NCBI GenBank assembly: GCA_025175895.1
Contig: CM045993.1
Location: forward strand, 64,422,621 to 64,486,620
Length of the DNA: 64,000 nucleotides
Source of the DNA: Wurfbainia villosa
Lineage: Eukaryota; Streptophyta; Magnoliopsida; Zingiberales; Zingiberaceae
Direction: 5' to 3'
Shown here: positions 32,774 to 43,989 of the stretch, in pieces
Numbering within the stretch: the first letter of the stretch is position 1
How the letters are laid out: every line of letters begins with the position of its first letter
Program-made: the position numbers and the translations under genes
The notes under the pieces: generated by a model
Told to the model about the DNA's origin: nothing
Database searches by the model: none
What the model saw: only the letters and a program-made list of their open reading frames with translations

Positions 32774-34010
32774 GAAAACCCTAGGATAGTCAACCATATG
32801 CAATTTACCTATATCATATGTTGGTTGACTTAGGATGGCGGAACAATATGTTTGAAATAGTGTTAGGTGATGATAATGTGCCTATAAATAGATATTAATG
32901 CTTAAATCATGATAGTTAATGAAATTGCTATGTTTGTTTGTAATCATGATTTATGATCTAGATATTTGGCACATAGTCATGGGCTTTAGAGTATAAATCA
33001 TGATTTAGGTGATATTTGCTTATTATCATCATGTAATACCTAATGCATGACAACAATTTGATGAATACATGTATTTCATGATCATAATGTGAAATTAATT
33101 CATATACATATTTATGATCAAGTGGATTGTTAGGATGATACTTAACCTTGATAGAATTGCATGAATATAATGGTTAAGTATATACAAATACCTTTAGGAT
33201 ACATCTCACACTCACCATAGGCTACCTTGATTGAAAACATAGCATGAGTGAGATGTTAGGATGATACAAATGTCCACTAATGCCTATGACATTTAGATGG
33301 TCATTTAAAGTATCAAATAGCAATAATAGACCAATCATGGGGAAGGCTTATGTTTAATTCATATACATATTGCCCAAAGATCTTGGTTGGATATTTCATA
33401 TGTTTTCAAAACAATTTCTTACTTTAAAATCCATGTATTCATGTTTTGAAACAATCCAAAGCAAGACTAGGTGTTAAAATGGATACTAACATGATAAAAA
33501 ACCTAGTGGTTTTTAAAGCTTTTGGATTTTTGGAAAATACTTGAAAATATAATGATTTTTCATGGAAAACTATTTTTCACTGATAAATATACTTACAAGA
33601 AATGTGTTCCCCAAATTTTACTATTTTTCGAATTTTTTGGAATTAATAATGCATTTCTAAATTTCGTCCAGAAAATCAGAATTGTTATTTTCTTTGTGTC
33701 AGTCGACTGCCGTACTGATAGCAGTTGACTGCTCACCTGATAACATGCCCAGTAATTTCTTTTATCCAATTTTAAGGCATGTTTTGGTTTTTATTTCTCT
33801 CTAGACTTGATGCCATGCTGAATGAACTTTGTTAATTATTTTTGATGGTGTCAAAGGGGGAGAAATGTATATGTTTATATAAGGGGGAATATATATAGGG
33901 GAAGTTTCATGTATTAAGGGGGAGAGTTGCTAATCATGTTTACTTACATGCCTTCTTTCCTTAATAGTTTATCAAATGTTTTTACCTAACTTAAACGGAT
34001 TGCCACACAT
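32774..34010 (+). other. Element C1 non-coding region after gag
   Basis: About 1.2 kb aligned with the C2 counterpart and lacking pol motifs. A CAGTCGACTG palindrome at about 33699 and purine tracts near 33855, 33880 and 33919 are present. Confidence 0.75.
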
Positions 34011-34025
34011 CAAAAAAGGGGAGAT
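34011..34025 (+). other. Polypurine tract, element C1
   Basis: CAAAAAAGGGGAGAT before the 3' LTR at 34026. Confidence 0.85.
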
Positions 34026-35190
34026 TGTTAGGGCAATCTCTTGCCATGATAAGGTTTTGATGTGTGTGGCAAAGGGTTTAAGTTAGGTTGTGATTATGAT
34101 TTGATATGTGCGTTGGAGTCTTGCAGGACTTAGTAATTCGGACATGGAGTCTTGGCAGGTTCACCACTCACTACCTCGTGCTTGAGTCGGAGAAGGAGCA
34201 TTGCAGAGTCGTGCGCTTGATGCTGTCGAGGGACCGTCGGATGAGATGACTTGAAGCGAAGCCAAGGAAGCAGATTTCGGAGGCAAGAGACGCGAAGGAG
34301 CATTGCAGAGTTGTGCTCCTGATGTTGCCGAGGGACGTGGCCACGAACGAAGAGAGCTTTGGCGAGGGACTTCGAGTGAGATGAGAGAATGAGTGAAATG
34401 TAAGTAGCTCATTAGCTGAACTTGGCCGAATGGCTAAGTGTCGGATGAGTTTTCCCGACATCAGTCGACTGCCATGAAATGGCATCATGATCGCCGAGTT
34501 GAACACGGCTCGATCGGGTATCCGATCGATGGGTTTATCCCCAACGATCGCTATGGAATGGCTTGATCGCTAGAGGATGTCGCGTGTAACCGCTCATAGT
34601 CGATCGGGCGATTGATGAGGCGAAGCCGATCGATGGGATCCATCACCGATCGCTAAGTGTTCCATTGGACTACAACAGTCAGGATCCGACATGTTCGGAG
34701 GCCGTTGTAGTGGCAACAGTCGACTGCCGAGGGTAGCAGTCGACTGGTGGCATCCAACGGGAAGAAATCAGCCCTCTTTATAAAAAGAGAGGGTGTGGGC
34801 TTTTGGATGGCTAATGCTCATATTCCAAAACATCATCCAAGTGCTCCACAAGTGATAAACTCTTTCTTCTAGTTCTCTTTCACAATTATTGTAAAAGAAG
34901 GAGTGTCTTTGAGTTGTAAGGGTTACCTCCACCTAGCTTAGTGCAAAGGAGAGACCGATAGTGATTTGGTTGCGGAGTGATTCACCGAGGACGAATCGGG
35001 GACTGTGGATTAGCGGCGTAGCCGTGAATCACATTACATTTCGGTGTTAGCATTGTTTGTATTCTTTATTGTTTATTTGCTTGTCTTTATTAGTATTCCT
35101 CTTGAGCTAACATTTGTGTAGACAAGCAAATTCCACCATCCAACGACAAAGGGCTATTCCCCCCTCAAGCCGGCCGATCGATCCCCTACA
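34026..35190 (+). repeat. Element C1 3' LTR
   Basis: 1,165 bp, TGTTAGGG to CCCCTACA. In 34480-34660 most palindromes of the 5' LTR are replaced by CGATCG-type strings, while two near 34719 and 34737 remain. TATAAAAA at 34779-34786. Confidence 0.92.
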
Positions 35191-35195
35191 CTTTC
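35191..35195. repeat. Target-site duplication of element C1, right copy (CTTTC)
   Basis: Matches 24399-24403. Confidence 0.9.
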
Positions 35196-36462
35196 CAGGT
35201 GAATACATACCCAGACTGAGACTTGGAATCATCCTTGTCTATATGGAAGTTGGCATTCATATACCCACATATCACCATGTCCCCTTCTCCATATATTAGA
35301 AACGCATCCTTAGTTTTTCTCAAGCACTTAAGGATCGTCTTAACATCCACCCAATCATCCATTCCTGGATCAGACTAGTATCTTCTCATGACACTCAGAG
35401 CATACAATACATCGGGCCTCATACATAACATAGCATATATGATAGATCCTATTGCAGATGCATAGGGAATCTTACTCATGCAAATCCTCTCGTCTTCTAA
35501 GCGTGGACACATAGACTTCAAATGGTGCATCCCATGCCTGATGGGTAGGAAACCTTTCTTGGATTCCGACATGCTAAACCTCTTTAGCACTCGGTCTATA
35601 TATGTAGGCTGCGAAAGACCAAGCAACCGTTTTGATCTATCTCTATAGATCTTAATCCCGAGGATGTAGGTTGCTTCTTCTAGGTCTTTCATGGAGAATG
35701 TCTTGGACAACCAAATCTTAACTGACAATAAGACTGAAACATCATTTCCTATAAGTAATATGTCATCGACATACAATACTAGGAACACGACTGCAGTCCC
35801 ACTAACCTTCTTGTACACACAAGGTTCGTCTGGATTTTGCGAGAAATCAAACTTTTTGATTGTCTCATCAAAACGGGTATTCCAACTCCTGGATGCTTGC
35901 TTCAATCCATATATGGACTGTCACAATTTGCATACCTTGGTTTTATAAACCGATGTGAAATCCTCAGGGTAAATCATATACACATCCTCGAGTAAGTTCC
36001 CATTAAGGAAAGCTATTTTCACATCCATCTACCATATCTCATAATCATAATGAGCCGCTATGGCCAGGAGCATCCGAATGGATTTAAGCATAGCTACAAG
36101 CGAATAGGTTTCGTCATAATCAACACCTTGGTTTTGACGATATCCTTTCACCACCAATCTAGCCTTATAGATAATCACATTACCATCCATGTCGATTTTC
36201 TTCTTGAAAACCCACTTGCACCCTATAGGCTTTATGCCTTCAGGTGGGTCAACCAAGTTCCAAACTTAGTTTTCATACATGGAATCCATTTCCAACTTCA
36301 TGGCTTCAAGCAACTTATCCCTTTCTGAACTCGTCGAAACTTCTTCATAACTGGTAGGCTCCTCATCATCAATGAGTAACATGTCGTTCGATTCACTTAC
36401 GAGAAATCCATATCTCTCAGGAATATTGTGTGTTCTACCAGATCTACGAAGATGAGGTGGAG
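35196..36462 (-). pseudogene. Element D reverse transcriptase and start of RNase H (broken)
   Basis: Minus strand. Linker LRRSGRTHNIPERYGFLV near 36450-36400; RT N-terminus with GCKWVFKKKIDMDG and KARLVVKGY near 36220-36140; DVKIAFLNGN-type region near 36020; KQASRSWN at about 35900; the catalytic LYVDDILLIGND near 35775-35740; and an open stretch to DVLYALSVMRRY. A stop at about 35375 and frame breaks follow. The RNase H start reads GYMNANF, where relatives have GYSDASF, so the usual Asp is Asn. Integrase, which should precede, is missing; the RH-LTR fragment of E begins at the break. Confidence 0.85.
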
Positions 36463-36857
36463 CCATAGTATGGAGGAGTGTTAAGCAGAAATGTGTGGCG
36501 GACTCTACCATGGAAGTTGAGTATGTGGCAGCCTCTAAGGCAGCCAAGGAAGCTGTATGGATTAGGAACATCTTGATGGACTTGGATGTGATTCTTGGTT
36601 TGCCAAGAACTATCACAATTTATTTTGATAACAATGGTGCAGTTGCAAACTCGAAGGAACCACGAGCCCATAAGGCGAGTAAACATATAGAGCGCAAGTA
36701 CCACCTGATACGAGAGATCGTAAAGCGAGGAGAAGTAGCTGCCGCCAAGATTGCATCAGAGGATAACATGGCGGATCCATTCACTAAGGCCCTTCCAGCT
36801 AAAGTGTTTGATAGGAATGTGGACGACATGAGGATCAGATGTATGACAGTGTGGTGA
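36463..36857 (+). pseudogene. Detached RNase H fragment of an E-family element
   Basis: Plus-strand copy of the last third of RNase H: CVADSTMEVEYVAASKAAKEAVW, IYFDNNGAVANSKEPRAHKASKHIE, ADPFTKALPAK, ending at TGA 36855-36857. It matches 43565-43959 of E closely. It is joined directly to E's 5' LTR through a PPT, the order normally found at the 3' end of an element. Its left junction with D around 36452-36465 shares short GGTGGA(G/T)CC homology with E. Confidence 0.85.
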
Positions 36858-36877
36858 CAGCATAGTCTTTTAGTACA

Positions 36878-36887
36878 AGTGGGAGAT
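36878..36887 (+). other. Polypurine tract upstream of the first E LTR
   Basis: AGTGGGAGAT before 36888. A PPT in front of a supposed 5' LTR shows that this LTR was once the 3' LTR of another copy. Confidence 0.8.
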
Positions 36888-38967
36888 TGTTGGGATGTAT
36901 ACTGAAAGCCTAGCTCTTTTGTATGAACATTTTTATTTTGAAATAAGAATCACATGATCATTGTTTGCACTTTATATTTATTATATGTGTGCATATTGTC
37001 TAATACTTTACATTGTAGATAACATAGTGCTTGGTGTGGCACAGAAGATCATGTTATCAGTCCCTTGTAGAATATAAGTAGAGGCTCACAACCAAGATGG
37101 TTTTGGACAAACCATTGGCAGGGTTGTAGTGTAGCTTGGTATTGGTTTGTCTTGAACATAGAGTTACACTAGTACACTTAGGTGTATTGAGCAGGACTGA
37201 CATAGAGGTGATTCAATTTATTGCTGACTACATAATTGAATTGGACCTCGGATATTATGTTGTACATGCTCTTAATCCCGATATAATAACGGGCACATGT
37301 ACTTAGTATTTATTTCTTTGATTTACCAAAGGGTGAGATTTAAATGGATTAAATCAATATGCCCGGTAAGTTGGGAAATGATACTATTTACATGGTGTGT
37401 CGTTAATTATAGGAGGAAACCGTGTCCTATATATCAGGTTGAAGATGTCCCCTTGAGGAGCTCATAAGGTTCATCATGTAAACCCTGCAGGTTGACTTAG
37501 TCAACATGATGATAAGGTTGAGTGGTAATACTCGAGGAGTTAAATGTTAATTAATTGATGGTCAGTAAATAAATTAATTGACGGACATTCGATATCTTAA
37601 ACACGGGGAGATGGATGTACAAATAATGTATGGAGCCCATATTAATTTATGGTGGTTGGTGAGGTAATTCAATGATGATCCTCTAGTGGAATGGAACATC
37701 ATTGATGGATCAAGTTTGTGTGGTTCTGATCCATCGAGTGGCCAAGATCCAACCCCTCCTCATGGTCCCTATCGTAGCCTAATATAATCCTCATGAAGCC
37801 TAGATATAAGAATAGAAGGAAAAGAAAGGGGAGGGAAAGGAAAGGGGAGGGAAAGGAAAGGGAGAGGAGAGGTTGGATGAGGTGGGCGGCAAGTTTAAAG
37901 ATTGATAAAAAAAATTTATTTCCAAATTCTATGCCACCTTAGGAGGCAAGATTTGAATTAGTTAAAATTTTTCAAGATTAGAATTGGTTAAAAAAAAAAA
38001 TCTATTTTCTATGCCACCTTGGGCAGCAAGATTAGAGGAGGTAGAATTTTTTCTTACTAATTCCTTGCTACCTTGGGCGGCAAGAATAATTATGAATTAG
38101 TTCCTAATTTTTTGGCCACCTCATCAATAACCAACTTTCTTCTAAGTTTTAAAAAATGGAGGCTAAGGGGGCGGCACGAAGAGGATCAAGAATTAGGGTT
38201 TAGCTTTCTTTGCTTGGCCGACTCTATCCCCTTGTGGTTGGCGGCACAAACATATAAGAAACCCTAAGCTTTCTTCCTAAGGATCTTCTCCTCTTCACTC
38301 TCTCTAGGGCCGGCGGCACAAAGGGGTTGTAGGGTCTTCTATTGCTCCCCTTCGGCCGGTCTTTCTCTCATCCTTTTCCTCTTGGACAGCGGCACTAGGA
38401 GCTTGGGATTGTTCCCTTGTTTGGTTCCTTGGTTGGCCATCTTTTTCTCTATTTTCTTGGGGCCGGCGGCAACAAGCTTTTGTGGTTTGGTGGTTGGCTC
38501 AAGCAAGAAGGGAAGGAGAGTTCTTCTTTCTTTTTATTGAAGAAGATCTAGGAAGCTTCAACTTGTGGAGGATCTTCGCCCACACGAAGTCTACAAGGAG
38601 GTTAGGAGATACGATAGAAGATCGAGAGGTATAAAAGTTTTACAAGTTTTATTATTGATCTTTGCATGTTCTTATTGATATGTTTGTATGTGTTGATTAT
38701 ACATGTCTACATCCATATGTATTTGTATGATCATGGACCCCGAAGATAAACACAAAAACTGGTGATCCGTCCGTCGTCTCTTCCGCAGCTAACCGACTAG
38801 AAGAGTTTTGTTGCTTGAACAACTAGTTTGTTCAAGAGATCTCTCAAGTCGTTAGCATGACGACGAATTGGTTGAGCTTAGGAAACTCATCCCATCCGGA
38901 TTAGTTTTCATTAGTGAAAATTTTAATCCGGGGACATGTGAGCCGATGAGCCTCCGAGCATGCCATC
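36888..38967 (+). repeat. Element E LTR, left copy
   Basis: 2,080 bp, TGTTGGGATGTATAC to GCATGCCATCA, highly similar to 43990-46041. It contains a purine-only tract near 37817-37873 and several CCACCTTGGGCGGCAAG repeats (37925-38090). Confidence 0.92.
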
Positions 38968-38971
38968 AATT

Positions 38972-38988
38972 TGGTATCAGAGCCACAG
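38972..38988 (+). other. Primer binding site, element E
   Basis: TGGTATCAGAGCCACAG, 4 bp after the left LTR. Confidence 0.9.
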
Positions 38989-40037
38989 TTTTCGGTTTTG
39001 TGTGTTTTGGATTCGGTTACTTTCATGCACTTATCATATATTGTGTATGCCGGATGATAGTAGCATGTGCGTAGGATAACTTTTTGGTTGCAGGCATAAG
39101 TTTCAACTATTATGGCTATATATGTGTGTATGTGATTGCATGTGTGTGTGATTGTATATTATTTGAATCCTTGGGGTTGACGAGGCTAAATTAGTATTTA
39201 ATTTTTGTAATTAAATATGGCATTATTTAGCCACTCATTTTAGTTTACTTTCGATCTAAATTATTTGTACACTCCTTCATGGAGTATAGGATCGATGGAT
39301 GTAAATTAAAATAGTTTATCTTGGCTCGGATCTCTTTGGGGACTTGCGCATAGGAAAAGGTGGAGCGGATGAGGAGGCGACACGACGGGACGCATATTGG
39401 AGAACAATGTCATAATAGTTGGGAAAATTCTGATTTTTTCCATATTTATCTCTGATTTGTTTTATATGCATGTTGTGTGTGCTTGAAAATTCCTCATTGT
39501 CAATTTACTAAGTGGGAGAGGGACATTTTAATTAATTCCCGCAGCCTCCATTACAATTTGACGTGTGATGCAACAAACATGTGTGTCGGCTCTTAGTGCC
39601 TTCCTCCCCATCGGATGAGTTTGTTTGCGGATCACTAGGTCAAATAATGATTATAGGAAATTATTTAGGAGCGTGTGTACTTCCCCATCGGTAAGGCACA
39701 TAATCCGAGATAATTCCCTTAGTATCGTGTAATGGTGCACACTTAGATGCAAATAAAAAGTATCCTCCCCATCGGAGTCACTGCTTTTATTTGTAGGGCT
39801 AAAGAGGAACCAACTATTAATTTTATTTGTCAAAAAGTAAGGTTGACAAGATAATAAAATTAATGGGTTAAATCTCCTCTTACAAATGTAGAATTCCTAT
39901 ATGTCCACACTATCATGGCATGCGATATTCTCGGAGTTTTGAGGTGTTGGTTGATTTCAAAATTTTATTGTTTGAGGAATCAATTATATTTGAAATCTAA
40001 TATTTTGATCATTGTGATTCTTAGGTTTTTTTTTCAA
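38989..40037 (+). other. Element E untranslated leader
   Basis: About 1.05 kb without a gene. Three CCCCATCGG strings occur (39607, 39683, 39767). The gag ATG at 40038 follows a T-rich run. Confidence 0.6.
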
Positions 40038-40814
40038 ATGGCTTTCAACCCACTTGCTGTGATATTGAAAGAAAATAAACTTATTGGAACAAATTATATT
40101 GATTGGAAAAGAAATTTGGATATTGTCTTAACTGCAGAGGAGTACAAATTTGTACTCTTCGAGGTCTGTCCTCCTAAGCCGACCGATGACTCTGATGAAA
40201 AGGAGAAAGAGAGTTATAAGAAATAGATCAAGGCAGATGAGATGGCGCGGTGTTACATTTTGGCATCTATGTCAAATGTGCTGCAACATCAGCATCAGGC
40301 CATGGCCACGGCTTATGACATGATGCTCAATCTCAAGGAACTTTTCGGATATCAGAGTAGGGCGACCAGACAGGAGGCTATGAGGAACTTGATGACGACC
40401 ACCATGATCGAGGGAACACCCGTCAGGGACCATGTTCTCAAGATGATGGCTCATCTGAATGAGATGGAAGTCCTTAGAGCTGAGATCGATGGGGAAACCC
40501 AGGTCGATATCATTTTCCAGTCTCTGCCTAGGAGTTTTGAGCAGTTCCTCCTCAACTACAACATGAACAAGAGGTTGTATTCGTTGGTGGAGCTTCTGAT
40601 AGAACTCCAGGAGGCAGAGGGGCTTTTTCGTCAAAGCGCTCAAGCCATTGTTGCTCAGAATGTTTCTACTTCTAAACAAAAAGGGAAGAAGAAGAAGAAG
40701 CAAGGTGGAGCAAAGAAAGTGGCAGCGGGACCTCAGGCAAGAGTGAAGAAGCCAAAAGGCAAGTGCTTCACTTGCAAGCAGACTGGACATTGGAAGGCGG
40801 ACTGTCCTCGCTGA
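40038..40814 (+). pseudogene. Element E gag, one amber stop
   Basis: Copia gag. ATG at 40038 opens MAFNPLAVILKENKLIGTNY. A TAG at 40224-40226 sits where relatives have Trp, consistent with G-to-A change of TGG. The frame then continues IKADEMARCYILASM through SLPRSFEQFLLNYNMNKRLYS to a CCHC knuckle CFTCKQTGHWKADC starting at codon 243. A TGA at 40812-40814 closes it; the same frame continues into protease, so this is probably also a point mutation in a single gag-pol polyprotein. An internal ATG at 40242 could start a shortened product. Confidence 0.85.
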
Positions 40815-41996
40815 AAGAACAAAGGTATATCTTCTTGTTTAGTTGTTGAAACATGTTTAGCGGTGTTATCTACCAGTACTTGGTGTGTAGATATAGGAGC
40901 CACTGATCATGTCTGCAATACTTTGCAGGGGTTCCAGGAAACCCGACGACTAGCTGAGGGAGAGATTACCGTCTTCATGGGAAATGCTTCAAAGGTGGTG
41001 GCTATTGCAGTGGGAGACGTTTATTTATCTTTTGATAGGAATAAAGTTTTGGTTTTGAGAAATTGTTTTTATGTACCTATTTTTAGAAAGAATCTAATTT
41101 CAATTTCTAAATTATTTCTGGATGGATATTCTGTTTCTTTTAATCACAAAGTTTTTATAAAAAGGAATAGGGAGATTATCTGTTCTGGTACATTGGTTGG
41201 CAATTTGTACACTCTTGAACCGAAAACTCCCACGATGCATATAGAAGTGAATAACTCATCTTCTAAGTCTAATAAGAGAAAAGAACCTTCAAAAATGAAC
41301 CAGACATATCTTTGGCACCTAAGACTTGGTCATATTAACCTGAGTAGAATTCAAAGGTTGATAGTTGATGGACCCTTGGATTTATTAGTGGTGGAAGATC
41401 TCCCAACCTGCGAGTCTTGCTTGGAAGGTAAGATGACCAAGAGGCCTTTTAAGGCTAAGGGGTATAGAGCCAAAGATGTATTGGAATTGGTTGATTCTGA
41501 TTTGTGCAGTCCTATGTCTATCCAGGCTAGAGGTGGCTTTGAATACTTTGTCTCTTTTATAGACAATTATTCAAGGTATGGATACATTTACGTGATGCGT
41601 CGCAAGTCTGAATGTTTCGACAGGTTCAAAGAATTCAAGGCTGATGTGGAGAACCGTCAAGGTAAAAGTATCAAGACACTACGATCTGATCGTGGTGGCG
41701 AGTACCTCTTGGGAGAGTTTAGGAGTTACTTATCAGAGGCTGGGATTCAATCCCAATTGTCCACACCTGGCACACCCCAGCAGAATGGTGTGGCGGAGCG
41801 AAGGAATAGGACTCTTATGGAGATGGTCAGATCGATGATGAGTTATTCTGAGTTACTTGATTCGTTCTGGGAGTTTTCTCTGGAAACGGCAGCACACATT
41901 TTGAACTTGGTTCCATCTAAGTCAGTACCCTCTACTCCCACAGAATTGTGGACTGGGCGAAAGCCTAGTCTAAGACATATTCGGATTTTGGGGTAG
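40815..41996 (+). pseudogene. Element E protease and integrase (frame-broken end)
   Basis: In frame with gag. Protease: TWCVDIGATDHVCN (D-x-G-A; most relatives have DSGA). GAG-pre-integrase and integrase zinc region: LWHLRLGHINLSRIQ ... CESCLEGKMTKRPF. Integrase core: DSDLCSP with first Asp, LRSDRGGEYL with second Asp, TPGTPQQNGVAERRNRTL with the catalytic Glu, so DDE is complete. The frame ends at a TAG at 41994-41996 caused by one extra T in ATTTTGGGG (about 41985-41993); IN continues in the next frame from 42007. These proteins would mature the polyprotein and insert cDNA. Confidence 0.85.
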
Positions 41997-42006
41997 TCCA
42001 GCACAT

Positions 42007-43959
42007 GTGCTGAAGGGAGATGCTGGTAAGTTGGAATCTCGTACAGAAGTACGCTTGTTTGTTGGCTACCCTAAGGGAACGAAGGGTGGTTTGTTCTATA
42101 GTTTTAAAGATCAGAAGGTGATTGTGAGTATGAATGCCAGATTTCTAGAGGAGGACTATGTGATGAACCACAAGCCTACGAGTAGGATTGTTCTTGAGGA
42201 GTTGACAGGGGAAGTCCCGACTTCAGTACCACCGGTACAAGAGGAAATACCACAAGTCACTGCACCGCGTGTCACAGAGCATACATACGAGGCACCTCGT
42301 CGTAGTGGGAGGGTTGTTAGACAACCTGTGAGATTCATGTTCTTGGGAGAGTCTTCGGACTTAGTCCCTAGTAAACATGAACCTGATCCCTGTACATATG
42401 ACGAGGCACTCCAAGATAGAGATTCGGTATCTTGGCAAAGAGCGATGAATTCAGAGATAGAATCTATGGATTCTAATCATGTCTGGGAGCTAGTAGAACC
42501 ACCCGATGGTGTGAAAGCCATTGGATGCAAGTGGATCTACAAGAGAAAGAGAGGAGTAGACGGGAAGATTGAGACCTTCAAAGCTAGGCTTGTTGCGAAA
42601 GGGTATACTCAGAAAGAGGGTATCGATTATGAGGAGACCTTTTCACCGTTAGCTATGCTTAAGTCTATCCGGATTCTCTTATCTATTGCTGCTCATGAGG
42701 ATTATGAGATTTGGCAGATGGATGTCAAGACAGCTTTCCCTAACGGAAGTCTTGAGGAAAACATCTATATGAAGCAACCAGAGGGATTCATTGCAAAGGG
42801 CAAAGGGCATCTTGTGTGTAAGCTTATTCGGTCCATTTATGGATTGAAGCAAGCTTCTAGATCTTTGAACATTCGCTTTGATGAGGTAATCCAGTCATAT
42901 AGATTTATTCAAAGTTCGGATGAGCCTTGTATATACAAGAGATGTGATAGAAACATAGTGGTATTTCTTGTACTATACGTAGATGACATTTTGTTAGTTG
43001 GAAACAATATCAGAGTGTTATCAGACGTAAGGGTATGCTTGTCCAAACAGTTTGATATGATGGACTTTGGAGAAGTGGGACACATCCTTAGGATCAAGGT
43101 GATAAGGGATCGCAAGAAAAGGATGTTGTGCTTATCTCAAGCTTCATACATTGACACTATCCTTGCTCGTTTTAGCATGCAGAACTCCAAGAAAGGTTTT
43201 CTACCTTTTAGGCATGGAGTACCTTTATCTAAAGAGATGTGTCCCAAAACATCAAAGGAGATAGAGGAGATGAAGGCGGTTCCTTATGCTTCGGCAGTCG
43301 GAAGCCTCATGTATGTTATGCTATGTACGAGACTAGATATCTGCTTTGCCGTGGGTATGGTTATCAGATATCAGAGTAATTCTGGACAAGGACATTGGAC
43401 TACAGTAAAGCATATATTGAAGTACCTGAGAAGGACTAGGGATTATATGCTAGTTTACCGGGCAGATCAATTAGTCCCTGTGGGTTACACGAATTCTGAT
43501 TTACAATCAGATAGGGACAACAGTAAGTCTACCTCGGGGTTTGTGTTTACTTTTGGAGGTGGATCCATAGTATGGAGGAGTGTCAAGCAGAAATGTGTGG
43601 CGGACTCTACCATGGAAGTTGAGTGTGTGGCAGCGTCTGAGGCAGCCAAGGAAGCTGTATGGCTCAGGAACTTCTTGATGGACTTGGATGTGATTCCTGG
43701 TTTGCCCAGAACTATCACAATTTATTTTGATAACAATGGTGCAGTTGCAAACTCGAAGGAACCACGAGCCCATAAGTCGAGTAAACACATAGAGTGCAAG
43801 TACCACCTGATACGAGAGATCGTAAAGCGAGAAGAAGTTGCTGTCGCCAAGATTGCATCAGAGGATAACCTGGCGGATCCATTCACTAAGGCCCTTCCAG
43901 CGAAGGCATTTAATAGGCATGTGGACGACATGGGGATCAGATGTATGGCAGTGTGGTGA
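42007..43959 (+). CDS. Element E integrase C-terminus, reverse transcriptase and RNase H (650 codons open)
   Basis: Open to the natural stop. First about 100 residues: integrase C-terminal region (VRLFVGYPKGTKGG) and a variable linker with SGRVVRQPVRF. RT follows: HVWELVEPPDGVKAIGCKW, KARLVAKGYTQKEGIDYEETFSP, SIYGLKQASRS, and catalytic LYVDDILLVGNN near residue 320. RNase H: GYTNSDLQSDRDNSKSTSGF, where the first acidic residue appears to be Asn instead of Asp; DSTMEVECVAASEAAKEAVW; ADPFTKALPAKAFNRHVDDMGI. PPT and LTR follow within 30 bp. The Asn and the upstream frameshift mean it is probably inactive. Confidence 0.88.
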   Translation: MLKGDAGKLESRTEVRLFVGYPKGTKGGLFYSFKDQKVIVSMNARFLEEDYVMNHKPTSRIVLEELTGEVPTSVPPVQEEIPQVTAPRVTEHTYEAPRRSGRVVRQPVRFMFLGESSDLVPSKHEPDPCTYDEALQDRDSVSWQRAMNSEIESMDSNHVWELVEPPDGVKAIGCKWIYKRKRGVDGKIETFKARLVAKGYTQKEGIDYEETFSPLAMLKSIRILLSIAAHEDYEIWQMDVKTAFPNGSLEENIYMKQPEGFIAKGKGHLVCKLIRSIYGLKQASRSLNIRFDEVIQSYRFIQSSDEPCIYKRCDRNIVVFLVLYVDDILLVGNNIRVLSDVRVCLSKQFDMMDFGEVGHILRIKVIRDRKKRMLCLSQASYIDTILARFSMQNSKKGFLPFRHGVPLSKEMCPKTSKEIEEMKAVPYASAVGSLMYVMLCTRLDICFAVGMVIRYQSNSGQGHWTTVKHILKYLRRTRDYMLVYRADQLVPVGYTNSDLQSDRDNSKSTSGFVFTFGGGSIVWRSVKQKCVADSTMEVECVAASEAAKEAVWLRNFLMDLDVIPGLPRTITIYFDNNGAVANSKEPRAHKSSKHIECKYHLIREIVKREEVAVAKIASEDNLADPFTKALPAKAFNRHVDDMGIRCMAVW

Positions 43960-43978
43960 CAACATAGTCTTTTAGTAT

Positions 43979-43989
43979 AAGTGGGAGAT
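43979..43989 (+). other. Polypurine tract, element E
   Basis: AAGTGGGAGAT before the right LTR at 43990. Confidence 0.85.

Larger units (their letters stand above)
24404..35190 (+). mobile_element. Element C1: gag-only retrotransposon, split by C2
   Basis: 5' LTR 24404-25585, primer site, gag in two exon-like pieces 25648-26422 and 31836-32773, non-coding region, PPT, 3' LTR 34026-35190. Without C2 and one TSD it is about 5.4 kb. CTTTC duplications flank it. No pol motif. The 5' LTR starts TATTAGG instead of TGTTAGG, a terminal mutation that should impair reintegration. Confidence 0.92.

Noticed and set aside
36495..36857. Reading 36463-36857 as the RNase H of element D
   Set aside because: It is on the opposite strand to D, matches E at 43565-43959 and is joined to an E LTR by a PPT; D's own RNase H is at 24077-24398 and 35196-35360.
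38073..39074. Small open frames in the E LTR and leader as host exons
   Set aside because: They are short, repeated in part in the right LTR, and show no recognisable domain or splice context.
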